Notes under the pieces: model-generated
The model's database searches: none
What the model was told of the DNA's origin: nothing
What the model saw: the letters and a program-made list of their open reading frames with translations, nothing else
Shown here: one piece after another, positions 7,990 through 17,007 of the stretch
Position numbering within the stretch: position 1 is the stretch's first letter
Layout: each line of letters starts with the position of its first letter
Assembly: GCA_900471525.1 (NCBI GenBank)
Contig: UCEZ01000063.1
Coordinates: forward strand, 1 to 64,000
Direction: 5' to 3'
Length of the DNA: 64,000 nt
Source: Hyphomicrobiales bacterium
Lineage (GTDB): Bacteria > Pseudomonadota > Alphaproteobacteria > Rhizobiales > Rhizobiaceae
Position numbers and translations under genes: made by a program

Positions 7990-9243
7990 TTATTTCGCAG
8001 CGTTGATCGAGCTGATCAACGCGGTCACGGCATCCTTCGACGACATGTCCGAATTGAAATGCTGCGTGACGACATCGAAGATCGCGCGCTGAATCGATGC
8101 CGGCTCTGCGTGACCGTGTGCAAGGGATCCCATGAGGGTGCCGGCTTTCTCTGCTGCTTTCAGGTCCGCCATGGACTTCTGCGCACAGGCATCGAACTTG
8201 TCGCCTGACACGTCGGAACGGGCGGGAATGGATCCTTTCACGAGGTTGAACGCCTCCTGGAAGGCAGGCGACATGACGCTCGATGCAAGCTTTGTCTGCG
8301 CGTCGAGTTTGTCGGCACCGACCGGGAACATTGCGAGGAAGTCTGTATTGAAAAGGAACGAGCCTTCGGTGCCAGGTGCGGTGACGCACAGGATGTCGAC
8401 GCCGGGCTTTAGGCCGGCCTTCACGATTTCGCCCTTGGCCCAGTCACCCATGAGCTGCATCGCTGCGTCACCCTTAAGAACCATGCCCGTTGCAAGGTTC
8501 CAGTCGCGGCCGGAAAAATTCGGATCGACATAGCCACGGATCTTCCGCATCTGGTCGAACACCTTGATCATCGTGTCGGAGCCGAGCGCGGTTTCATCGA
8601 GCTCGATAATGGCCTTCTTGTAGAATTCCGGGCCTCCGAGTCCGAGAACAACGTCATCGAAAATCGTATCGTCCTGCCACGGCTGTCCGCCATGCGCCAA
8701 CGGCGTAATGCCCTTTGCTTTCAGCTTGTCAGCCACTGCGTTGAATTCGTCCCAGGTCTTCGGCGGCTCCAGACCGTTGTCTTTGAAGATCTTGGCGTTG
8801 ATCCACAGCCAGTTCGGGCGATGGATATTGACCGGCACGGCCTGCCACTTCCCGTCATGGACGGCAAACTGCTTGATCTGGTCTGGAATGACCTTGTCCC
8901 AGCCCTCCGCCTGGGCGACCTCGGTCAGATCGCCCAACAAACCTTGTTCCGACCATTCGTTCACCGCCATTCCGAGCAACTGGGCAGCTGTCGGGGGATT
9001 GCCTGCGGCAACCCGGGCTTTCAGCGTGGTCATTGCGGCTTCGCCGCCGCCGCCGGCGACCGGCATGTCCTGCCAGGTGACACCCTTCTTCTGCAGATCG
9101 TCCTTAAGGACGCCGACCGCAGCCGCCTCACCACCCGAAGTCCACCAATGCAGCACTTCGACGCTTTCGTCGGCCAAGGCATGGCCGCTTACCGAGGCGC
9201 TGAGAGCCGCCGTGAAGGCCATCATTTTGAAAGATAGACGCAT
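7990..9243 (-). CDS. CUT1 sugar ABC substrate-binding protein (GtsA-like)
   Basis: The 417-residue protein has a signal peptide (MRLSFKMMAF followed by a hydrophobic core ending near ALADE) and a family-1 solute-binding fold. The mature N-terminus VEVLHWWTSGGEAAAV and the glycine-rich VAGGGGEAAM segment closely resemble glucose/mannose-binding proteins of Gts type. It captures a hexose-like sugar in the periplasm. The ATG at 9243 is preceded by GGGAGG at good spacing; a longer form lacks a signal peptide at its start. It is the promoter-proximal gene of the long sugar operon, which is transcribed away from the lrgA-like gene. Confidence 0.92.
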   Translation of the reverse strand: MRLSFKMMAFTAALSASVSGHALADESVEVLHWWTSGGEAAAVGVLKDDLQKKGVTWQDMPVAGGGGEAAMTTLKARVAAGNPPTAAQLLGMAVNEWSEQGLLGDLTEVAQAEGWDKVIPDQIKQFAVHDGKWQAVPVNIHRPNWLWINAKIFKDNGLEPPKTWDEFNAVADKLKAKGITPLAHGGQPWQDDTIFDDVVLGLGGPEFYKKAIIELDETALGSDTMIKVFDQMRKIRGYVDPNFSGRDWNLATGMVLKGDAAMQLMGDWAKGEIVKAGLKPGVDILCVTAPGTEGSFLFNTDFLAMFPVGADKLDAQTKLASSVMSPAFQEAFNLVKGSIPARSDVSGDKFDACAQKSMADLKAAEKAGTLMGSLAHGHAEPASIQRAIFDVVTQHFNSDMSSKDAVTALISSINAAK

Positions 9244-9303
9244 GTAGTCCTCCCAACCAACCGGCCCCATGCCGGCATCTTCAAGACAAACGACACTCCC
9301 TTC

Positions 9304-9326
9304 GTTTGTTTCGATTGCAAACAAAC
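9304..9326. promoter_or_regulatory. Candidate ROK operator (GTTTGTTT-N7-AAACAAAC)
   Basis: A perfect 8-bp inverted repeat with a 7-bp spacer sits between the divergent sugar-binding-protein and lrgA-like genes. A further GTTTGTTT half-site occurs at 9352-9359. The A/T-rich arms and the position suit a NagC/XylR-type ROK repressor, most simply the one encoded at 10455-11672. Binding is inferred. Confidence 0.6.
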
Positions 9327-9338
9327 ATAATCGGATTT

Positions 9339-9731
9339 ATGAGTCAAGAGAGTTTGTTTCGGAACCGAACAATGATCATGGGTATTACAATTTTGCTGCT
9401 GTTCCAGCTAGTTGGCGAGGTGATCGCCTACTTCATTCACGGCGTTGTGCCAGGACCCGTCATCGGTATGGCGCTGATCTTTGTGGCGCTGAGTGTGAGG
9501 CGGGGGCGGTTTATGTCGCAACCTTTCGAAGAGGCGACCAAAACATCGAAGGCACTGCTGGAAAATCTCGGCGTACTTTTCGTTCCAGCCGGTGTTGGGA
9601 TCGTGCAGCATTTCGACCTCATCGCGGAGCGCGGCCTTGCACTTTTTGCGACGGTTTTGCTCTCCACCGTCGTGACCCTCATCGTCACGGTCTGGTGCTA
9701 TCTGGCAACCAAACGCTTGATGGGGGCCTGA
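9339..9731 (+). CDS. CidA/LrgA-family membrane protein
   Basis: The roughly 130-residue protein has four hydrophobic segments and the family features ILLLFQLVGEVIAYFIHGVVPGPVIGMAL and LLENLGVLFVPAGVGIVQHFDL. CidA/LrgA proteins were described as holin/antiholin-like; with LrgB-type partners, some family members transport pyruvate. It overlaps no upstream gene, and its stop codon is directly followed by the lrgB-like ATG. The start is uncertain: ATG at 9339 (used) or 9372, neither with a strong ribosome site. Its position opposite a sugar operon and before a ROK repressor suggests handling of sugar overflow products, which is an inference. Confidence 0.85.
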   Translation: MSQESLFRNRTMIMGITILLLFQLVGEVIAYFIHGVVPGPVIGMALIFVALSVRRGRFMSQPFEEATKTSKALLENLGVLFVPAGVGIVQHFDLIAERGLALFATVLLSTVVTLIVTVWCYLATKRLMGA

Positions 9732-10430
9732 ATGAGTGAAGGGCTATGGGTCTATCTTTCGACGTCTCCACTTTTGTGGCTGTCGGGAACGCTCTTTGTC
9801 TGGATAGTCGCGATTGGGATAGCGAGAGCGCTCCCTGCAAACCCGCTTCTCAATCCCGTTCTGCTCTCGGTATCTGCAATAGTCTGCCTTTTGTCGGTCT
9901 TTCACATACGCTACGAGAGCTATTTCGCCGGCGCGCAGTTCATCCATTTTCTGCTCGGACCGGCGACGGTTGCGCTCGGGATCCCGCTCTACGAAAAGCT
10001 TTTTCTGGTGAGGGCCAATCTATTGCCGATGGTCGTAGCGCTCTTTGCCGGGAGCCTGACGGCGGTGGCCACCACTCTTTTTCTGGGTCACGTGTTCGCC
10101 TTCGATCAGACGGTGATTGCTTCGCTGGCGCCAAAATCAGCTACCGCCGCCGTCGCCATGGCAATATCATCGGGTTTGCATGGCGATCCTGCTCTGACCG
10201 CTGCCGTCGTCATTATGACCGGAGTTTGCGGGGCCGTTATCGTGACGCCGTTGATGAACGCGATGAAGATCCGCGATTACAGTGCGAGAGGATTTGCTGT
10301 AGGGCTGGCATCGCACGGGATCGGCACGGCGCGCGCCTATTCGGTCGATCCGGTCGCAGGGCTATTTTCTGGGCTCGCCATGGGCTTGAATGCGATCGCC
10401 ACTTCCTTGATTGTGCACCTCTTTCTATGA
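9732..10430 (+). CDS. LrgB-family membrane protein
   Basis: The 232-residue protein has about seven hydrophobic stretches and the LrgB/CidB signature around YFAGAQFIHFLLGPATVALGIPLYE and ASLAPKSATAAVAMAIS, with SHGIGTARAYSVDP near the C-terminus. It partners the LrgA-like protein immediately upstream; the ATG follows that stop codon directly. The pair may export or import small organic acids, or modulate murein hydrolases. The following ROK regulator starts 24 bases after its stop, so all three genes are likely to be co-transcribed and co-regulated by sugar status. Confidence 0.88.
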   Translation: MSEGLWVYLSTSPLLWLSGTLFVWIVAIGIARALPANPLLNPVLLSVSAIVCLLSVFHIRYESYFAGAQFIHFLLGPATVALGIPLYEKLFLVRANLLPMVVALFAGSLTAVATTLFLGHVFAFDQTVIASLAPKSATAAVAMAISSGLHGDPALTAAVVIMTGVCGAVIVTPLMNAMKIRDYSARGFAVGLASHGIGTARAYSVDPVAGLFSGLAMGLNAIATSLIVHLFL

Positions 10431-10454
10431 CTCTATTCGACTGGGAGACCTCCA

Positions 10455-11672
10455 ATGTCCATGCCGCGCGCCGTAAGGCACATTAACGAGGTCAGGGCGC
10501 TGGATGTGGTTTTTCGCCATGGCAGGATTAGCCGGGCGAATATCGCCAAAGAACTCAGCATGGTTCGTTCCACGGCAAGCAGTATCGTTGCCAGCCTGAC
10601 AGACGAAGGGTTGCTGGTGGAAGACGAATCCGAAGATGACAAAAGCGCCGGGACGGGTCGGCCGGGCACATTCGTTCGCATCAATCCGAACTACGGGATG
10701 TTCATAGGCGCAGATATTGGCGTCGGGCGTATGAACGTCGTGGCCCTCGATATGGAGGCATCCGTTATCGCGCAATCGAGGTCGGATTTTAGTCTTTCAG
10801 AGGCAAGTCCAGACCTCGTGGTGCAAAGATTGGTAGACGTCGTAGAAGGCATCAGGGAACGACTAGGGCAAGAGTACCGCATCCGTGGCCTGTGCCTGAC
10901 GGCGCCAGGTGTGATTGATCGGACGGGTACAATTCTGCGCGCTCCAATACTTGGATGGCGCCAGGAACCGATCTTGGAGAAGTTGCAGCAAAGATTGCCC
11001 GGCATACCGCAATTAATGGCCGAAAATGATGCCAATGCCTTCGCAATTGCTGAAATGTATCAATCCAAAGAGGAAAGCGTCGACACGGAGATTTACATTT
11101 ATCTCGATGCCGGCGTCGGCGGAGCGATCGTCAATTCCGGCCAACTTCTTCGCGGCCAGGATGGCTACGCCGGTGAACTTGGCCACATCATTCTCGGCGA
11201 CGAAGGTTTCGTCGAATTGGCGACGATATCCGGGTCGTTCGAGAGTTTTATCGGACGCGAGGCCGTGCTGGCGCGCTACCGTTTTCACGGCGGCTCAGCA
11301 GGTGATATTCAAGCTTTTATTCAGGCAGCAAAACAGCAGGAAAAAGCCGCCCTTTCAACTCTTCAAGACTGGTCATTTTACCTTGGGCGAGGGGTGGCGA
11401 CACTTGCAAGCATATTCAATCCTGCGCGGATAGTGCTCGGTGGCCCGGTTGCGGCACTCTTTGATCTTTGTCGAGAAGAGACGCTGGAAAAAGTCACTCG
11501 GAACCTGCTCGACGGCCATCCGATCCCCGAAATAAAACTTTCCTTGTTGGGCCTTGAGGGTCCCGCCATCGGTGGCGCATCAATGCTGCACAAGCAAATG
11601 TTGTCCGTGGACGAGAACCTTGTCTTTGGCCGACCGAAAGCCGAGACGATGCGGGAGAGAGTCAGTGATTAG
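10455..11672 (+). CDS. ROK-family transcriptional repressor (NagC/XylR type)
   Basis: The 405-residue protein joins an N-terminal winged HTH ([24 protein letters not shown], about 19-43) to a ROK sugar-binding domain with [12 protein letters not shown], a [13 protein letters not shown] segment and GELGHIIL. The cysteine-rich zinc motif of ROK kinases is degenerate here, as in some regulators. GGGAGA precedes the ATG. It probably binds the 9304-9326 palindrome and releases it when a sugar or sugar phosphate is bound. Its stop codon overlaps the convergent HAD gene by four bases, so there is no room for a terminator. Confidence 0.88.
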   Translation: MSMPRAVRHINEVRALDVVFRHGRISRANIAKELSMVRSTASSIVASLTDEGLLVEDESEDDKSAGTGRPGTFVRINPNYGMFIGADIGVGRMNVVALDMEASVIAQSRSDFSLSEASPDLVVQRLVDVVEGIRERLGQEYRIRGLCLTAPGVIDRTGTILRAPILGWRQEPILEKLQQRLPGIPQLMAENDANAFAIAEMYQSKEESVDTEIYIYLDAGVGGAIVNSGQLLRGQDGYAGELGHIILGDEGFVELATISGSFESFIGREAVLARYRFHGGSAGDIQAFIQAAKQQEKAALSTLQDWSFYLGRGVATLASIFNPARIVLGGPVAALFDLCREETLEKVTRNLLDGHPIPEIKLSLLGLEGPAIGGASMLHKQMLSVDENLVFGRPKAETMRERVSD

Positions 11673-12373
11673 ATCCGCAACAAGCCGAGACCTCCGTCGA
11701 CTATTTTCGGTTTGATACGTTCATAGTTTACAATCTGCGGATGGTCTCCGCCCATGTGCTGTTTATGGGTCTCCGTTATGACGACCACCTGACAACCGGC
11801 CTTTGTCGCAGCTGTTATGCCGGCCTCGGCGTCCTCAAAAACCAGACAACGGGCTGGATTGACCGAAAGGCGCTCCGCAGCGAGGATGAAACAGTCTGGG
11901 GCGGGTTTCCCGCGCTGAACGTCCTCTGCGGTTACGATAGTCGTGGGACTTGGTAGGCCGGCTGCCTCGATCCGTCTATTGGCCAAGGCCGCTGGCGCCG
12001 ACGTTACTACTGCCCACCGGTGAGACGGAAGACTGCTCAAGAAACGCCCTGCGCCATTGATCGGAATAACGCCTTTGATTTCATCGATTTCCGCTTGCGT
12101 TATGGCAGCCGCCTCGGCCTCAGAATCGACATCCGGAAGGCCGAGGGATGAGATTGTTTCGGAGGCCCTTCGCCCGTGAATCGTCGGCAGAAACACCTCT
12201 GGATTCAGGCCGAACTTCCATGCCCACGCACCCCACACCCGTTCCGCGGCGGCGATAGAATTGAGAATCGTGCCATCCATATCGAAAAGGAAGGCATCGA
12301 ACGATGTAGCGAAGAGATCGGACACGGTCCTGAACCACCTATTTTCGAGTTCCCGCTCAGGCGAGCGGTTCAT
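11669..12373 (-). CDS. HAD-superfamily sugar-phosphate phosphatase / phosphoglucomutase-like
   Basis: The 234-residue protein has HAD motif [11 protein letters not shown] (near residue 30), motif II with TSAP, motif III Lys in RGKPAPDCF and motif [10 protein letters not shown], plus a helical cap after motif I. This layout fits beta-phosphoglucomutase or 2-deoxyglucose-6-phosphatase relatives that act on sugar phosphates. The start overlaps the fucU-like stop as ATGA, so the two genes are coupled. It probably dephosphorylates or isomerises a sugar phosphate taken up by the adjacent XylF-like system. Confidence 0.85.
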   Translation of the reverse strand: MNRSPERELENRWFRTVSDLFATSFDAFLFDMDGTILNSIAAAERVWGAWAWKFGLNPEVFLPTIHGRRASETISSLGLPDVDSEAEAAAITQAEIDEIKGVIPINGAGRFLSSLPSHRWAVVTSAPAALANRRIEAAGLPSPTTIVTAEDVQRGKPAPDCFILAAERLSVNPARCLVFEDAEAGITAATKAGCQVVVITETHKQHMGGDHPQIVNYERIKPKIVDGGLGLLRI

Positions 12374-12804
12374 TGCGGCGGGATGACACCCTTGCGTAGA
12401 ATGACGCTCCCGTAAAAACGCCGCTCTCCGGTCACCACCACTGTATGGGCCGCACGTACGCGGTCTTTGAACTCGTCCGGCTCGACCGCGCTTAATTCAA
12501 CCGCCTTGGCTTGGGTCTTCTCGAGCCCGGCACTGTAATCTTCGAATACCGCCAAGATCTTTGCGGGGTCGCCTTCGGCAATCATTCGCCATGCGACCTG
12601 GGGTTCCTGCTCTTCGAGAGGGAAAATCTCGAGGATCGCTTCAAGTGCGCGGGGGCCGGATACGCCATCGAGGCGAATGAGGCGTTCATCGCCTGCGTCG
12701 CAAGGGAAGTTGGCATCGACGATTGCAATGTCGTGTCGATGACCCATCGATCGAAGGGCGTAAAGAAGTTCCGGGGAAAGGATCGGGTCGATTAGCTTCA
12801 GCAT
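12370..12804 (-). CDS. RbsD/FucU-family sugar mutarotase (FucU-like)
   Basis: The 144-residue protein carries the FucU pattern: [19 protein letters not shown] with the catalytic His near 22-24, RLDGV near residue 44 and the C-terminal [13 protein letters not shown]. These enzymes interconvert the anomers of fucose, ribose or related sugars. It is the first gene of a two-gene unit with the HAD phosphatase, and a candidate ROK operator lies upstream at 12831-12851. That suggests that anomer exchange is needed for a sugar imported by the neighbouring ABC system. L-fucose itself is plausible but not proven. Confidence 0.88.
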   Translation of the reverse strand: MLKLIDPILSPELLYALRSMGHRHDIAIVDANFPCDAGDERLIRLDGVSGPRALEAILEIFPLEEQEPQVAWRMIAEGDPAKILAVFEDYSAGLEKTQAKAVELSAVEPDEFKDRVRAAHTVVVTGERRFYGSVILRKGVIPPQ

Positions 12805-12830
12805 AGGTTTCCTCCACTGGGTGGCTATTT

Positions 12831-12851
12831 GCGTTTGTATTATACAAATAC
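12831..12851. promoter_or_regulatory. Candidate ROK operator upstream of fucU-like gene
   Basis: Read on the minus strand it is GTATTTG-N7-CAAACGC. The internal 15 bases at 12834-12848 (TTTGTAT-T-ATACAAA) form a perfect palindrome. A related GTATTTG-N7-CAGATAC site lies before the XylF-like gene. The ROK repressor gene ends just to the right, making it the natural candidate binder. Confidence 0.55.
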
Positions 12852-12889
12852 AAATTTGCTGTCAAACGCGTTTGTCGGTAGACGAGGAA

Positions 12890-14047
12890 TTAAATAGCCG
12901 GTAGCTCGGGGAGGTCGAAAAGGCTCTCACGAAGAAGGGCGGCAGCGCCAATGGCAGCGCCGTCACCGCCGAACCGGGCAACCGAGATCGGCGGCACTGC
13001 GAAGCCGTGGACCAGGTTCTCAGCCAGCAGGTTTTCGACGCGTTCGGACACCCTTGGGTAGAGAACGGCAAGTGGCCCGCCGAGCACAATCGTTTTCGGG
13101 TCAAGGATATGGATTAGATTAAGAAAGCCCGTTGCCAGCGCCAACGCCCATTCACTCAGCGCCTTTTCTAAGCTTGGGGAGCCATCGAGCGTGACGAGTT
13201 TGGCCAATCCTTCCGGGATAGGGACGTGCTGTTCGATGAAGGGCAGAAATTTTTGATAGCCGGCCAAGATTTCGAATGTGTGTGTCGCCGCCATTCCGGG
13301 CTGTCCGCCCATGACCATATGTCCCACTTCTCCGCCAAGACCATGCGCGCCTTCGACCACGCGGCCCTGTCGCAGATGGGCGCTGCCGATACCCTGGGCG
13401 AGAAGCAGCAGAAGGACATCACTCAAATCGCTTTCCGAGGCGTCCGCGGCCACGGCACTTGCGAGAGCGACCGCGTCGTTGCAAATATGAACCTTCAGCG
13501 AGGATCGCATCGCGTCCGACATGGCCGATATCACGTCAACATCCCGCCAATTCAGCCACGGTGCAGAAATGATCCTGCCTTCACGCACGATGCCCGGCGC
13601 GGAAATACAGACGCCGCGTACGCGAGACGCACGCACCTTCGATATTTCGATAAGCTCCTTGGGCAAGGCGGCGAGCAGTTCGATCACACGCGCCGGCTCG
13701 TGATAGCGATCCGCGATCGAAACAATCCGCTTTGCCATGACACGCATCGAAAAGTCGATAAGGACGGCATTGATTTCGGCCGACGATATATCGAGGCCAA
13801 TAAAGTAGGCGCCGTCGGGGTTCAACGATACCAAAGCGCCGGGCCGCCCCGCGCCGTTGACCTCAGCGCTCTCGTTGAGGTCGATAACCAGCTTTTCTGC
13901 AAGAAGTTGTTTGATCGAATTGCCAACGGTCGCCCGGGTAACGCTCAGCTCGCGTGCGATGTCCGCGCGTGACAAAGGGACGTCTCTGCGCAAGACGCGA
14001 AGGCACCGCACAGCATTCATGTGTCGTAAGACACTATTCGTCGTCAA
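12890..14047 (-). CDS. ROK-family transcriptional repressor (second)
   Basis: The 385-residue protein has an N-terminal winged HTH (LSRADIARELSVTRATVGNSIKQLL) and a ROK domain with GLDISSAEINAVLID, an ICNDAVALASA segment and GGEVGHMVMGG. It is probably a sugar-responsive repressor of the surrounding XylF-like/FucU module. The start is a TTG at 14047, preceded by GGGAGGA at ideal spacing; a Met 10 codons later has no ribosome site, and the longer upstream extension looks non-coding. It sits between the transport operon and the fucU unit in the same direction. Confidence 0.87.
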   Translation of the reverse strand: MTTNSVLRHMNAVRCLRVLRRDVPLSRADIARELSVTRATVGNSIKQLLAEKLVIDLNESAEVNGAGRPGALVSLNPDGAYFIGLDISSAEINAVLIDFSMRVMAKRIVSIADRYHEPARVIELLAALPKELIEISKVRASRVRGVCISAPGIVREGRIISAPWLNWRDVDVISAMSDAMRSSLKVHICNDAVALASAVAADASESDLSDVLLLLLAQGIGSAHLRQGRVVEGAHGLGGEVGHMVMGGQPGMAATHTFEILAGYQKFLPFIEQHVPIPEGLAKLVTLDGSPSLEKALSEWALALATGFLNLIHILDPKTIVLGGPLAVLYPRVSERVENLLAENLVHGFAVPPISVARFGGDGAAIGAAALLRESLFDLPELPAI

Positions 14048-14185
14048 TGTTCCTCCCAGAGACAAAATGTGTCGATCAGGAGCTGTTATGGGACACCGGC
14101 AACGTACTCGAATCGTTGTCGGAGATGTATCCTGACGCAGTAACAGATGCCTGAGCGCAAGCAAAGATTAGGTTCAAAACCCCCA

Positions 14186-14968
14186 TCACGCGACCGACCA
14201 TCCACCATCCACCAACAGGTTGGCACCGGTGACAAGTGCGGCGGCCGGCGAAGCGAGATAAACCACCGCACCGACAACGTCGTCGGTGTCTCCAATCCTG
14301 CCGAGGGGAATGTGGCCAACCGTGCGCGCGTAGAAATCGGGATCGGCCAGCACAGGTCGGGTTGAATCCGTCCAGATGAAGGTGGGCGCGACTGTATTGA
14401 CCGTGATGCCGTACTGCGCCCATTCAGCGGCGAGGCAACGACTCAAATGGTTGATTGCAGCTTTGCTCATGCAATAAATGGCCTCACCACGGAGCGTCAC
14501 CGTGCCCGCTTGCGAGCTGATGTTGATGATGCGACCGCTCTTCTTCTCGATCATGTGCCGCGCCGCGGCTTGCGTAACGAGAAACGTACCCTTGATGTTG
14601 ACGTCGAGAATCCGATCGAGATCCTTTTCCTCGACGAGTTCCGCAAGGTTGCCAGGGGCAACGCCGACATTGTTCACCAGTATGTCGATTTTTCCGAACG
14701 CAGCGACCGCCTCGGCAATGGCTTCCGAGACCTGACTGCTATCCGCAATGTCCATCGTGACCGCGAGAATGTGTCGACCAGTCGTTTTCAGTTCGGCCAC
14801 GAGATCGGCAACCGCCTCGACGTTGCGGACGCCGATGACGACATCGGCGCCGGCGGCCGCGCAGGCGAGGGCACAGGCGCGACCGATGCCGCGGGCCGCG
14901 CCGGTGACCAGTGCGATCTTACCCTCAAGACTGAAATTCGGTGCTTTGACTGTCATGTTCTTGTCCAT
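14186..14968 (-). CDS. Short-chain dehydrogenase/reductase (sugar operon)
   Basis: The 260-residue SDR has the cofactor motif TGAARGIG (near 22-29), NNVG near 98-101, the catalytic Ser in INISSQAG and YCMSKAA with Tyr and Lys near 165-169. The absence of an early basic residue pattern does not settle NAD versus NADP. It ends DGGWSVA as many sugar or polyol dehydrogenases do. It follows the transporter ATPase by 18 bases and is likely to oxidise the imported sugar. The ATG at 14968 is used; a second Met four codons later is possible. Confidence 0.88.
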   Translation of the reverse strand: MDKNMTVKAPNFSLEGKIALVTGAARGIGRACALACAAAGADVVIGVRNVEAVADLVAELKTTGRHILAVTMDIADSSQVSEAIAEAVAAFGKIDILVNNVGVAPGNLAELVEEKDLDRILDVNIKGTFLVTQAAARHMIEKKSGRIINISSQAGTVTLRGEAIYCMSKAAINHLSRCLAAEWAQYGITVNTVAPTFIWTDSTRPVLADPDFYARTVGHIPLGRIGDTDDVVGAVVYLASPAAALVTGANLLVDGGWSVA

Positions 14969-14986
14969 TCCATTCTTGATGTTGGC

Positions 14987-15748
14987 TCATGCGGTGGCGG
15001 CCGCGAGGCGCGCCGGCTTGCGGCCGAGGATAATCATTTCGAGGGCATCGTCCTGCGTCAGGTCTCGTGTCGGATAAGAGCCGACAACCCTGCCGGACTT
15101 CATCACGGTGATCCGATCCGAGAGTGCAAAGACATCGTGCATGTCATGGCTGATCAGGAAAATACCCAGGCCCTGCTTTTTGAGCTCCTGGATCAAGAGG
15201 CCGACATTTTTTGTCTCCTCCGGGCCAAGGGCGGCCGTTGGCTCGTCCATGATGAGGATCCGCGCGTTGAAATGAAGCGCGCGAGCAATGGCGACGGCCT
15301 GACGCTGGCCTCCGGACATAGACCTGACCGACGCAGTCAGAGAAGGAATCCTCAATCGCATGCGTTCAATCGTCTGCCGGGCACCCTCCTCCATCGCTTC
15401 CGTGTCCAGAAAGCCAAAGCGGTCCGTCTGTTCGCGTCCGAGGAAAAGGTTGGAGATCGCGTCGAGATTATCGGCAAGAGCCAACGTCTGATGGATCGTT
15501 TCGATCCCGAGTTCCTGCGCGTCATGCGGCGAGCGGATATCGACGGGTTTCCCATCGATGAAGATTTCGCCACTGTCGGCCGGAAAGACACCCGAAAGCA
15601 TTTTGATAAAGGTCGATTTGCCGGCACCATTGTGGCCAAGTAATGCCACGACCTCACCGGGCATCAGCGACACACTGACATTTTCCACCGCGTGAACGCC
15701 GCCAAAGGCCTTGCTGACGTTGCGGGCTTCGAGCAACGGGGTTGTCAT
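14987..15748 (-). CDS. CUT2 sugar ABC transporter ATPase (single-domain)
   Basis: The roughly 253-residue protein has one ATPase domain: Walker [10 protein letters not shown], signature [15 protein letters not shown], Walker [12 protein letters not shown] and the switch His in ISHD. Most ribose/xylose-type ATPases are double length; single-domain versions such as FrcA occur in rhizobia. The ATG at 15748 overlaps the permease stop as ATGA and follows GGGAG, so the earlier in-frame Met is rejected. It powers import together with the adjacent permease and binding protein. Confidence 0.9.
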   Translation of the reverse strand: MTTPLLEARNVSKAFGGVHAVENVSVSLMPGEVVALLGHNGAGKSTFIKMLSGVFPADSGEIFIDGKPVDIRSPHDAQELGIETIHQTLALADNLDAISNLFLGREQTDRFGFLDTEAMEEGARQTIERMRLRIPSLTASVRSMSGGQRQAVAIARALHFNARILIMDEPTAALGPEETKNVGLLIQELKKQGLGIFLISHDMHDVFALSDRITVMKSGRVVGSYPTRDLTQDDALEMIILGRKPARLAAATA

Positions 15749-16983
15749 GATGGTCTCCCTTCGCGCCACATCGTATCAATCCAGACGGCAAGGACGAGGA
15801 CTCCCGCAAGCACCATACTCTGAAGAGGGCTTGCGATGCCCATGAGAACCATCGCGCTCTGGAGACTTTGCATGATCAGGGCGCCTACGCATCCGCCGAG
15901 GATTGTTCCGGCTCCGCCTGCCAGCGACGTCCCGCCGATTACGGCCGCAGCAATGACATAGAGTTCCATCATTGTACCCGCGCCGCTCGCAGCGGCATTC
16001 AGGCGGGCGGTCAGGACGATTGAAGCCAGACCGGACAAAAGCCCCATTAATACAAAAACCTTGAGAACAACCCGCTGGGTGTTGATACCCGTCAGGCGAG
16101 CGCTCAGCGGATCGCCCCCGACCGCAAAGACGTGACGGCCGAACCTGTGCCGTTTGGCGACCATCGTCATGACCGTCGTCACCGCGATCAGGATGAGGAC
16201 CGGGACAGCCAATCCCATGGATTCTGCTGTTCCGGGCCGCTCGTAGTTGTTCATAACTGCAACGAAACCGAATGCGCAGATGCACCAGATTGCCGCCGAG
16301 ACGACGTCGAAAGCCTTCAAAGGATTTGGCACACCGAGGGCCGTCTTTCGTTGGTATTTGCGCAGAAGATTGAATGCGATGTAGGCGGCCACAGCAACCG
16401 CCGCTGCCCAGCTCAATGGACCTCCAAGCACGCCGTTTCGCCCGCCGCCCAAGCTTTGGAAGGTCTCGCTGAGGGGTGCGATCGTTGTGCCATCATTGAG
16501 TTCATAGGCTGCATTTCGCAGAAAAAGCAGCCCGCCAAGAGTGACGACGAACGAGGGAATTCGTGCATAGGCGACAAGCGCACCCTGAAGCAGTCCAATG
16601 AGCATGCCGGCTGCCAGCATCACGAGGCATGAAATCCACCAGGCGTTGGCGTTGTCGGGGAGCCAGCTGCTTTGCACGAGCCCACCAAGGACACCGAGAA
16701 AACCGACCTGCGATCCAACCGAGAGATCGATATGGCGCGTGACGATCACAAGGATCATCCCTGACGCCATGATCGCCACGACCGAGACCTGTAGCGAAAG
16801 GTTGAAGAGGTTTCGCGGCGAGAGGAAGACGCCATTCGTGAGAAGATTTGCGCAAAGCCAGATCAACCCGAGCACGATGACCATCGCAAAGAGGCGAGTG
16901 TCTCGGCCACCTCCCCCGGCCGCCTGTAGCAGCCGGGGGAGGAGCTTTGTTGAGCTGGATGCAGATTGGAGAATAGAAGTCAT
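15745..16983 (-). CDS. CUT2 sugar ABC permease (XylH/RbsC-like)
   Basis: The 412-residue membrane protein has many hydrophobic helices (more than ten), as expected for the longer XylH-type permeases. The segment [21 protein letters not shown] is the family signature following the third helix, and [16 protein letters not shown] with [15 protein letters not shown] marks the C-terminal half. It transports a monosaccharide through the inner membrane. A perfect 10-bp inverted repeat (CCTCCCCCGG and its complement, 16910-16942) lies inside the first 25 codons and could form an mRNA hairpin. Confidence 0.9.
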   Translation of the reverse strand: MTSILQSASSSTKLLPRLLQAAGGGGRDTRLFAMVIVLGLIWLCANLLTNGVFLSPRNLFNLSLQVSVVAIMASGMILVIVTRHIDLSVGSQVGFLGVLGGLVQSSWLPDNANAWWISCLVMLAAGMLIGLLQGALVAYARIPSFVVTLGGLLFLRNAAYELNDGTTIAPLSETFQSLGGGRNGVLGGPLSWAAAVAVAAYIAFNLLRKYQRKTALGVPNPLKAFDVVSAAIWCICAFGFVAVMNNYERPGTAESMGLAVPVLILIAVTTVMTMVAKRHRFGRHVFAVGGDPLSARLTGINTQRVVLKVFVLMGLLSGLASIVLTARLNAAASGAGTMMELYVIAAAVIGGTSLAGGAGTILGGCVGALIMQSLQSAMVLMGIASPLQSMVLAGVLVLAVWIDTMWREGRPS

Positions 16984-17007
16984 GACAGAACTCCAGCTTG
17001 GAATTGC

